Source of the DNA: Macrostomum hystrix
Taxonomy: Eukaryota > Platyhelminthes > Macrostomidae
Assembly: GCA_950097015.1 (NCBI GenBank)
Contig: CATNEN010000001.1
Location: forward strand, 12,174,001 to 12,238,000
Direction of reading: 5' to 3'
Length of the DNA stretch: 64,000 nt
This document shows, one piece after another, positions 35,191 to 46,210 of this stretch; position 1 is the first letter of the stretch, and each line of letters begins with the position of its first letter. A program made the translations under genes and the position numbers. Below the pieces are notes generated by a model, which had not been told where the DNA came from, ran no database searches, and saw only the letters and a program-made list of their open reading frames with translations.

Positions 35191-35192
35191 GG

Positions 35193-35274
<82 letters not shown>

Positions 35275-35276
35275 GG

Positions 35277-35346
<70 letters not shown>

Positions 35347-35348
35347 GG

Positions 35349-35405
<57 letters not shown>

Positions 35406-35424
35406 CATAGATAGATAGATAGGG

Positions 35425-35466
<42 letters not shown>

Positions 35467-35500
35467 GGAGATAGATAATAGATAGACAGATAGATTACAA
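34705..35500. repeat. Long GATA tetranucleotide array with GGGAGATA interruptions
   Basis: About 0.8 kb of GATA units broken about a dozen times by GGGAGATA. A rare GATACATAGATAG variant occurs near 35063 and 35403, 340 bases apart in the same context, which indicates an internal block duplication. The Tyr-Leu-Ser-Ile frames on the minus strand are artefacts. Confidence 0.97.
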
Positions 35501-36053
35501 CTTTAGATAGATAGATAGACAGATAGATTACAACTTTAGATAGATAACGCTTTACAACTTTTACTGCATTGAACTTGCTTCAAAATGCGGCCTTCTTAAC
35601 TTTCACACTAGAAGTTGTAAAACCAACTAGAAAACTAATTTTTCTTTACTGCAAAGAGCTTTATCTGGGACAAAATTATCTCGTTGCAATCGCATTTAAT
35701 ATTCCATTTTAACAACTAAAAAACTGGCTAAACTCGAATTGAAATTTACTGCTTCGAAATTAATAATTGATAAGAAAGAGTGGTACAGTAAAACAATCAA
35801 GGCCAACCTCCAAGGCACAGTGAGAGTGTACACTGCCTGACGATGAGAGTCAGGGCAGATGTACACACCTGTGTGCTCAGGAGTCAGCGGAATGGGCAGA
35901 ATTGCGGAATAATTAAACTGGTTGCCATTTAAACAGCGCTTTGAATGTGATTTGAATGTTTTAATGCGGTAGAAATCATTTTCTCGACACGCTACTTAAC
36001 AGTAGTGTCCAAAACAAACGAATTCCTAGCTCAACCTGACGCAGCTGAAACTC
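35501..36053. other. Upstream of the convertase gene, with a SINE fragment
   Basis: Unique sequence apart from the family-2 SINE fragment at 35801-35907. No gene recognised. Confidence 0.5.
35801..35907 (+). mobile_element. SINE family 2 fragment
   Basis: Matches the body of the 26.7-kb copy: GGCCAACCTCCAAGGCACAG, GTGTACACTGCCTGACGATG and GTGCTCAGGAGTCAGCG. The tRNA-like head and tail are missing. Confidence 0.75.
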
Positions 36054-36099
36054 GTTATCAACCAATAGGGAGAGAGCCAAGTATTTATTGGTTGATAAC
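36054..36099. promoter_or_regulatory. Perfect 14-bp inverted repeat with CCAAT motifs upstream of the convertase
   Basis: GTTATCAACCAATA at 36054-36067 is exactly mirrored by TATTGGTTGATAAC at 36086-36099 with an 18-base loop. Each arm contains ACCAAT, so a CCAAT box is present on both strands, 104-149 bases before the start codon. A promoter role is inference. Confidence 0.45.
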
Positions 36100-36202
36100 A
36101 GTGCTGCACAATTGTCTATATTAGAATGATGAATATTGCTTTCCCAGATTCGACACAGGACTGCTACCATAGACTAAATAGAAGTGCCTAGATAGAGAAG
36201 AA

Positions 36203-36282
36203 ATGTCACATTTGATCTTTTTACTTTTATCGTGCCTGCTGCAATGCTCTTCATCCAATATTAATAGCTGGAGAGACATCGA

Positions 36283-36313
<31 letters not shown>

Positions 36314-36406
36314 TACTTCACACCTTACTGGGCTGTTCAAATAGCTGGTGGAGTGGCTGCCGCAAAAGAGGTGGCGAGAAAACACGGATTTTGCTTTGTT
36401 GGACAG
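36203..36406 (+). CDS. Convertase exon 1: signal peptide, poly-Ser, start of propeptide
   Basis: 68 codons, phase 0, donor GTGAGC. A hydrophobic signal ([15 protein letters not shown]) is followed by a run of nine Ser encoded by AGC triplets, then [14 protein letters not shown] and [14 protein letters not shown], matching the propeptide beta-strand and helix. The AGC run is a coding trinucleotide repeat that could vary in length. Confidence 0.93.
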
Positions 36407-39400
36407 GTGAGCACTGTGAAGTCGCTTTTGATTCTCTGAATAAAACTCTGGATGTCAGAAATAATTGACGATATTAGATAAGGGTCCAGAACTTTTTGAT
36501 TTGTTGTCAAGTATGTCAGAAAAATCTGACTATTAATTGAAGTGTTTATGGTCAGAACTCTCTGACTGAAACTAGAATATGTCAGAACTCTCTGACTGAA
36601 ACTAGAATGTGTCAGAACTCTCTGACTGAAACTAGAATATGTCAGAACTCTCTGACTGAAACTAGAATATGTCAGAACTCTCGGACTGAAACTAGAATAT
36701 GTCAGAACTCTCTGACTGAAACTAGAATATGTCAGAACTCTCTGACTGAAGCTAGAATATGCCAGAACTCTCTGACTGAAACTAGAATATGTCAGAACTC
36801 TCTGACTGAATCTAGAATATGTCAGAACTCTCTGACTGAATCTAGAATATGACAGAACTCTCTGACTGAAGCTAGAATATGTCAGAACTCTCTGACTGAA
36901 ACTAGAATATGTCAGAACTCTCTGACTGAAACTAGAATATGTCAGAACTCTCTGACTGAATCTAGAATATGTCAGAACTCTCTGACTGAAACTAGAATAT
37001 GCCAGAACTCTCTGACTGAAACTAGAATATGTTAGAACTCTCTGACTGAATCTAGAATATGTCAGAACTCTCTGACTGAAACTAGAATATGTCAGAACTC
37101 TCGGACTGAAACTAGAATATGTCAGAACTCTCGGACTGAAACTAGAATATGTCAGAACTCTCTGACTGAAGCTAGAATATGTCAGAACTCTCTGACTGAA
37201 ACTAGAATATGTCAGAACTCTCTGACTGAAACTAGAATATGTCAGAACTCTCTGACTGAATCTAGAATATGTCAGAACTCTCTGACTGAATCTAGAATAT
37301 GACAGAACTCTCTGACTGAAACTAGAATATGTCAGAACTCTCTGACTGAAACTAGAATATGTCAGAACTCTCTGAATGAAACTAGAATATGTCAGAACTC
37401 TCTGACTGAAGCTAGAATATGTCAGAACTCTCTGACTGAAACTAGAATAAGTCAGAAGTCTCTGACTGAAGCTAGAATAAGTCAGAACTCTCTGACTGAA
37501 ACTAGAATATGCCAGAACTCTCTGACTGAATCTAGAATATGTCAGAACTCTCTGACTGAAACTAGAATATGCCAGAACTCTCTGACTGAATCTAGAATAT
37601 GTCAGAACTCTCTGACTGAAACTAGAATATGTCAGAACTCTCTGACTGAAACTAGAATATGTCAGAACTCTCTGACTGAAACTAGAATATGTCAGAACTC
37701 TCTGACTGAATCTAGAATATGTCAGAACTCTCTGACTGAATCTAGAATATGACAGAACTCTCTGACTGAAACTAGAATATGTCAGAACTCTCTGACTGAA
37801 ACTAGAATATGTCAGAACTCTCTGAATGAAACTAGAATATGTCAGAACTCTCTGACTGAAGCTAGAATATGTCAGAACTCTCTGACTGAAACTAGAATAA
37901 GTCAGAAGTCTCTGACTGAAGCTAGAATAAGTCAGAACTCTCTGACTGAAACTAGAATATGCCAGAACTCTCTGACTGAATCTAGAATATGTCAGAACTC
38001 TCTGACTGAAACTAGAATATGCCAGAACTCTCTGACTGAATCTAGAATATGTCAGAACTCTCTGACTGAAACTAGAATATGTCAGAACTCTCTGACTCTC
38101 TCCTTTCAGTCAGTCAGTCTGGCATCATATTTCTTAGAAACACTCCGTGTTTGTTTTTGTTTTCCACTGAAATCCCAGCGGACATAAGTATTATTCCCAA
38201 GCTCAGCGTGAGTGACATTTGATTAACCCCCTTGGGGGCACCTATTGAATGCTGGTAACAATCCCAATGTCGCATTGTGGCAAAGTCTTGTCTTGCACAA
38301 TTCAGACATAATTCAAACAAATATCCACGTTTCCTCATTGTTTAGATCTGAATTCAAAGCATGGTTATAGCGTGTTGGCATGCTTCATGCTAATTAGTCC
38401 ACTCGACTATAGTTTTATTTGTCCCACTGGAAATGAAAATTCTGTCCATTAGCTTAGCTTCAAGCCTAGACTATTTGAGCAGTTTGTGCTCAGCTCACTA
38501 CAAAGTCCGAAGAACCTCCAGAGAAGCGAATGAGAGAGCAGTGGGAGAGGCTGAGACAGAGGCGTGACATTTCACGGCTTTTCACGCTGTTTAGCCTCTG
38601 TTTTAGACGTAGTCATATTCCAATTTCCAGCACCTGATAAGCTTCTCAGAGCGATAAAATATGCTTTGATGAAGATGGCTAGCGGTTTGCCATGAATTTC
38701 ACACTGAAGTTAGTGCTTTTTGCTTAGATAAAATCATAGCACTGATATGTAACTATTGCTTGTTTTTATTGAACCAATTATCTATTTATCTAGCAACGTG
38801 TGACTCACCACTTCAATCATTTATTAAAATTCTCTCTCTGTCTCACCCCGTCATTCTTTCTCACCCCTTCCTCTCTGTCTCACCCCATCATTCTTTCTCA
38901 CCCCCTTCATTCTTTCTCACCCCTTCATTCAGTCTCACCCCTTCATTCTTTCTCACCCCTTCATTCTTTCTCACCCTTCCTCTCTGTCTCACCCCTTCAT
39001 TCTTTCTCACCCTTCCTTTCTGACTCACCCCTACATTCTTTCTCACCATTCCTCTCTGTCTCACCCTTTCATTCTTTCTCACCCTTCCTCTATTTCTCAC
39101 CCTTCTCTCTTTCTCACCCTTCTCTCTTTCTCACCCTTCTCTCTTTCTCACCATTCCTCTCTGTCTCACCCTTTCATTCTTTCTCACCCTTCCTCTATTT
39201 CTCACCCTTCTCTCTTTCTCACCCCTTCTTTCTTTCTCACCCCTTCTCTCTTTCTCACCCCTTCTCTCTTTCTCACCCCTTCTTTCTTTCTCACCCCTTC
39301 TCTCTTTCTCACCCTTCTCTCTTTCTCACCCCTTCTTTCTTTCTCACCCCTTCTCTCTTTCTCACCCTTCCTTTCTTGTTCTCACCCCCCTCTCTTTCTC

Positions 39401-42400
39401 ACCCTTCTCTCTTTCTCACCCTCCTCTCTTTCTCACCCTTCTCTCTTTCTCACCCCTTCTCTCTTTCTCACCCCTTCTCTGTTTCTCACCCCTTCTCTCT
39501 TTCTCACCCTTCCTCTCTTTCTCACCCTTCTGTCTTTCCCCCTTCTTCCCCCTTCACCCCTTCTCTCAACCCCTAGCACAACACTGCCTCGTTAAGTTTT
39601 ACATTTTGAAGTTTTTTTTAAATTCCCTTAAACTTAAAATTTTTGGTTAAATTGGTACTCTTAGTTTGAACTGAACAAAAAATTAGCATCATTTGAGAAC
39701 AGCTAAGCAAACTAGCAAATATTTCTCTATAAAGAGGCCGCTGCGTGACTCAAAAGCATTCATCGTCTCCTTCTTCTCCTCATTTTTTCCTTTGTTGCCA
39801 TTTTGAGCGGCCCGTTTTATTATTACTATTTACATTAGGAATCCTTCCCACTTAGTCTAGGCTCCCTTCAGCTCAGTGTTTGGCAAAGCCATTGTGTGCC
39901 TCGAAGCATTGCGTGTGACTCCAACTCGGCAGTGTTCTCAAGAATTTCATTATTTGTATTTTAAAAAAAGCCGAGCTCCTACACTGCTCAAACACTTCAA
40001 GCTACCGATGGAGAGAGAGAGAGGAAAACTCGCACTCAAAATGCCTCTCGTCATCTCATCTCTGAGCATGGGTCTGGATTTATTTCTGAGCTAGCTACTG
40101 TTACTCAAGAGACCAGAAAATGAAGAGTTGGCCAGTAAAAAAGGCTTACTATATTCATGCAAGCTGAATCACCAACTATACCCTCCAGCCGTGCGCCCTA
40201 AGATCAATAAACTAATTAAAGCCTGAGTGTTGCCACAATGTCACACTTTCGATCTGCCCGCCGCAACACTTATAGGGAGGGTTGGAGGGCGTTTTTATTA
40301 TTCTCAAGTCAAAGTTTATTTGCTTATAAACAATTACTCATTTGAATATATTTGTTTGTGTTTGTATCATCTCTATCATTTCAAATTAATTTCAATAAGA
40401 TTAGAGAGAGGAAGACAAAAGGCTAGATAGCGTGGTCATTTTTATATGTTGTGTCACAGCCTTTTAAATCTAGTCATACCCAAATACGCCACTAGGCACA
40501 CACACAGCATTGCCTATTCATAAGCCCTATTGATTTTTTGTAACAAACTCCATATAGCACTAAACACTCCTCATGTCCAGATGATGTGTGACTGTGTCAA
40601 GCATTATTTATTGATTATTATGAAAAACCCCAAAAAACTGCATTTGGAAAGCTATAATCACGTGGTTTAATTACTTAGACATTAGTTTCCTTCGAATCGA
40701 TACTTCACTGAACGGAAAACGTTGTGTGCTACTGAAATTTAAAGGATATAATACTGGCATTGCTGATGGTCTAGTACTGGCATTGCTGATGGTCTAGTAT
40801 TGGCATTGCTGATGGTCTAGTACTGGCATCGCTGATGGTCTAGTACTGGCATTGCTGATGGTCTAGTATTGGCATTGCTGATGGTCTAGTACTGGCATTG
40901 CTGATGGTCTAGTACTGGCATTGCTGATGGTCTAGTACTGGCATTGCTGATGGTCTAGTATTGGCATTGCTGATGGTCTAGTACTGGCATTGCTGATGGT
41001 CTAGTACTGGCATTGCTGATGGTCTAGTACTGGCATTGCTGATGGTCTAGTACTGGCATTGCTGATGGTCTAGTACTGGCATTGCTGATGGTCTAGTATT
41101 GGCGTTGCTGATGGTCTAGTATTAGCATTGCTGAAAGTCTGGATGAGAAGTGTGAGAAGAGTCGATGACATGACGTCTAGGGTCAGTTTCATTGGAGCGA
41201 AGATCCCAATATTTATTCCCACTGGCAACAGCAGCAGCGAGTTCCCAATGGACCGCAAGACGCAGTTCTGTCAAGAAGATTCTGGCCTCAGCAACAAGCC
41301 ACAGATTAGGTTGCGCATTTTGCTAGCGAACTCAAGTGCCAGCACTTGCTCAATCTCTCAGGCTAGTGACCGTATTTCAGACTGCTCAAATTCATCTCTT
41401 GCCCCACTGGTGGAGATTCTGGAGTCTGTGCCTGGCTATAGTGGGTCAGGAATTTAATTAGAAAAATAGTTGAGCTCAATGCTTCATAGTTTGAGATTGC
41501 GAATCCATCAAAAGGAAGGTCCAACCGGGACCACACCTGGCCAATTTCTCAGCCGAGAGTCGCCGCCGCCGTTCCCAAAAAACTTTCCCCATCCTCAACT
41601 GGCCGCGCATACCTCTCCAGCGTTTTCTTCCTCATCTCTCATTTCCATCCAGGGCAAAACTGGCGCTCCACTTTCTCTTATGAAAGCAGCCAACCTACCC
41701 ACCCACCCTCCCTCCAGTCTCATTTCGATTCCAATTTCATGTAGCAGTCAAGCGTGTCGCGAGACTTCGGGAAACAGCGCTAGATAATTTTTTGTTCTTA
41801 GAAATCTCATTTGACCGAAGCCGGTCAACTGGCGGCCATAGATCTGAAATTGACAGGGACATTGCTGCTGCTACAGTTTCCAGCATTGGCTAGTTTGACA
41901 GGAACACAAAGAGGCTAAACTTATAATTGATAGTTTTACAATTATGCCGCTGTTGCAACGAATGGTAACGTCCGACGTGTGGGATATGAAATCTGGTTCA
42001 ATGGGCCGTCTAAAGGATAGAAAGTGAGAAAGGCCGGTGGGAGAATCTAAAGTTCAACAATGCGGGTGAGAGGGGAGATACAGGGGAGGGAGAGAGGGGA
42101 GATAAAGGGGAGGGAGAGAGGGGAGATAAAGGGGAGGGAGAGAGGGGAGATAAAGGGGAGGGAGAGAGGGTGAGATACAGGGGAGGGAGAGAGGGGAGAT
42201 AAATGGGAGGGAGAGAGGGGAGATAAATGGGAGGGAGAGAGGGGAGATAAATGGGAGGGAGAGAGGAAAGATAAAAGGGGAGAGAAAAGAGGAAAGATAA
42301 AGGGGAGGCAGAGAGGGGAGATAAATGGGAGGGAGAGATGGGAGATAAAGGGGAGGCAGAGAGGGGAGATGGATTAGTTTATGGCATTGATAGCTAGATA

Positions 42401-45400
42401 TACACACACGAAGTTAGCTACAGTACCAACGCGTACAGTCACGCTGCAGAATCACAAGGCCAAAGCTGCGGCCTCTGAAAGAAAGCCAAACCAGAGCTGC
42501 ACTTGACTAGACAATGCCCACCCCAAAACATCTGATGGACTGCAATCGAGTGAAGTGTCTTTTATTTGGTAGCATTGAGGGACACAAGAGGGAAATGCTT
42601 TTTAATAGGAAAATAGTCATTCGTGGGCAGACTTCTAGGAAAGCGTGCTGCAGTAGAAGCGGCAGCAGCAGCAGCAGCTCCAGCTCTGCACTGGGGTGGG
42701 AAATTCGCATTTGCCAATAGAAGACACAGAAATAGAGAGTCAAGGCAGGCAGAAAATCTCTATCAGAGGAGGTTACAAGCTACAGCCTGCAAAGTCAAGT
42801 GCTTTTGTTGGCCTAAAAGGATTGCTGGCTGTTTGAAATTTTATAACAGCATCAAAACTGGAATTGTCCAACGGGGTGCTACTGGCTTGGGAAAGCTGGG
42901 ATTTGGGATTCGTGGATTTGGGAGGTGAAGAATTGGTGAAATGTTTCGAGTTTTGGGTTCAAGGTACAGTGCAAGGACAGTTATAGGCAATGATACTGAG
43001 GGATCAGGCAGCAGAATCTGCCCAAAGATACCGAGGGATCAGAAACTGCCCAAAGATACTGAGGGATCAGGCAGCAGAAACTGCCCAAAGATACTGAGGG
43101 ATCAGGCAGCAGAAACTGCCCAAAGATACTGAGGGATCAGGCAGCAGAAACTGCCCAAAGATACTGAGGGATCAGGCAGCAGAAACTGCCCAAAGATACT
43201 GAGGGATCAGGCAGCAGAATCTGCCCAAAGATACTGAGGGATCAGGCAGCAGAAACTGCCCAAAGATACTGAGGGATCAGGCAGCAGAAACTGCCCAAAG
43301 ATACTGAGGGATCAGGCAGCAGAATCTGCCCAAAGATACTGAGGGATCAGGCAGCAGAATCTGCCCAAAGATACTAAGGGATCAGGCAGCAGAAACTGCC
43401 CAAAGATACTGAGGGATCAGGCAGCAGAATCTGCCCAAAGATACTGAGGGATCAGGCAGCAGAAACTGCCCAAAGATACTGAGGGATCAGGCAGCAGAAA
43501 CTGCCCAAAGATACTGAGGGATCAGGCAGCAGAATCTGCCCAAAGATACTGAGGGATCAGGCAGCAGAATCTGCCCAAAGATACTAAGGGATCAGGCAGC
43601 AGAAACTGCCCAAAGATACTGAGGGATCAGGCAGCAGAATCTTCCCAAAGATACTGAGGGATCAGGCAGCAGAAACTGCCCAAAGATACTGAGGGATCAG
43701 GCAGCAGAAACTGCCCAAAGATACTGAGGGATCAGGCAGCAGAAACTGCCCAAAGATACTGAGGGATCAGGCAGCAGAAACTGCCCAAAGATACTGAGGG
43801 ATCAGGCAGCAGAAACTGCCCAAAGATACTGAGGGATCAGGCAGCAGAAACTGCCCAAAGATACTGAGGGATCAGGCAGCAGAAACTGCCCAAAGATACT
43901 GAGGGATCAGGCAGCAGAAACTGCCCAAAGATACTGAGGGATCAGGCAGCAGAATCTGCCCAAAGATACTGAGGGATCAGGCAGCAGAATCTGCCCAAAG
44001 ATACTGAGGGATCAGGCAGCAGAAACTGCCCAAAGATACTGAGGGATCAGGCAGCAGAAACTGCCCAAAGATACTGAGGGATCAGGCAGCAGAAACTGCC
44101 CAAAGATACTGAGGGATCAGGCAGCAGAAACTGCCCAAAGATACTGAGGGATCAGGCAGCAGAAACTGCCCAAAGATACTGAGGGATCAGGCAGCAGAAA
44201 CTGCCCAAAGATACTGAGGGATCAGGCAGCAGAATCTGCCCAAAGATACTGAGGGATCAGGCAGCAGAATCTGCCCAAAGATACTGAGGGATCAGGCAGC
44301 AGAAACTGCCCAAAGATACTGAGGGATCAGGCAGCAGAAACTGCCCAAAGATACTGAGGGATCAGGCAGCAGAAACTGCCCAAAGATACTGAGGGATCAG
44401 GCAGCAGAAACTGCCCAAAGATACTGAGGGATCAGGCAGCAGAAACTGCCCAAAGATACTGAGGGATCAAAAATGAAGCCAGAGTTGGCGTGGGCCATGT
44501 GTGATTTTTATAGCTTACAGGCATTTCGAATTTCCTGCTATAAATTCTATTTTATTCAGCTGTGGTATTACCGAATAGCAGCAAAGTGTAGCTTAATTGT
44601 TTACATTAGAAACACTAAGCAGCAGCACCAGCAACACTGCTATAAAGTTCTTTGAAAGAGATCTTTGTCGGCATATTTTTCTTGCAGCTTTCATTTGCTT
44701 CTGTTTCTGACAGGAGTTTGGGATCAAAATCCCGGGGGTGTTTTGACTGCAGAGGTGGCAATTTGGAATCCACACTGAAACTCGATACTTTGTCCCAGAT
44801 TTTTATAACTCTTTATAAAGAGCGGAGACGCTGGTGAAATATTGAACGGAAAATGCTCGGTGCAAATCGTCAATGTTTTTTTTTAATTTTCCGATAGCAT
44901 ATTATTATTCGCTCTGTTTGTTGCAGATTCTGCCAGGCATCTTCAGCTTCAAGCATCGGCGACTGGCCAGAAGATCGGCGTCACCCAGCGGGCGAAGTCA
45001 GCAGAGACTCAAGACCGACAGTTTAGTGAGTGAGAACGAAACTCAGTTCATGCCGACACTGTCAGGTTAGCCAACCCTTTCTCTCCCTTCCTCTCTCCCT
45101 TCCTCTCTCCCTTCCTCTCTCCCTTTCTCTCTCCCTTCCTCTCCCCCTTTCTCTTTCCCTTTCTCTCTCCCTTTCTCTCTCCCTTCCTCTCTACCTTTCT
45201 CTCTCCCTTCCTCTCTACCTTCCTCTCTCGCTTCCTCTCTCCCTTTCTCTCTCCCTTTCTCTCTCCCTTCCTCTCTCCCTTTCTCTCTCCCTTTCTTTCT
45301 CTCTCCCTTCCTCTCTCCCTTTCTCTCTCCCTATCTCTCTCCCTTTCTCTCTCCCTTCCCCTCTCCCTTCCTCTCTCCCTTCCTCTCTCCCTTCCTCTCT

Positions 45401-46173
45401 CCCTTTCTCTCTCCCTTCCTCTCTCCCTTTCTCTCTCCCTTTCTCTCTCCCTTCCTCTCTACCTTCCTCTCTCGCTTCCTCTCTCCACTCTTGTTCCTCT
45501 CTAAGCAGTTGATCCCATTGTCCCATCAGATCTGCGGATTGAGTCAGTTCTGGGAATCGATGATCGAATTCCCTTATCGACACGCTGTCATAGCCGAACG
45601 AGCACGATGCACAAAAAACATACGCACCCAGACACAAAACTCCGGCACCAATGGGACCAACAGAGATGACAGATAAGGAGTAAGAAAACAATTAGGCATA
45701 GAGACTTCACCAACCCTGTCTATTCATGAATGATGGCGTGGCCTAGGCTATCGAAACTAGACATTTTTTACTTTATGAGACTCAGTTAAAACTGAAATTT
45801 GAACTGGTTAGGGAGGCTGCGTACGACTGTTCAGTCCATGGACTGTGTTGAAGCCACACCCATACTCAATTACTTCAGCTGATCAAGGACACGAACTGTT
45901 CCAGTGTAGTCTGGAATCGAACCCCCGACCTCCAAGCCATGAGTCTGGCAAGCTTCATCCCTATGTTACGACCGTGATGTTATTTAAGATAGTTTTCCAG
46001 GCACAGATACATTGGTACAGTGAAGTATGTAGACACATGCAATACATATTTTATGACCCAGCGTTGGATCCTAGTGGGGCCAGAACTAGCCTTAGACATT
46101 GGTAAGGGGCATTGAATAAAAACTTCATCCTTATCGCTGAGATTGTCCGCCTGAATCAATGAGGTTTGTGTGT

Positions 46174-46210
<37 letters not shown>

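Noticed and set aside
34637..35408. ORFs of Tyr-Leu-Ser-Ile repeats
   Set aside because: Direct translation of the GATA tetranucleotide array; no independent evidence for a gene.
36550..38097. Regular 30-bp repeats, considered as a CRISPR array
   Set aside because: Units are contiguous without unique spacers, lie in a spliced animal gene, and no cas genes exist nearby.
41128..41787. Two ORFs of 109 and 105 aa in convertase intron 1
   Set aside because: No domain, no splice-compatible phase with flanking exons, and the first begins inside the 23-bp array. Likely chance ORFs.
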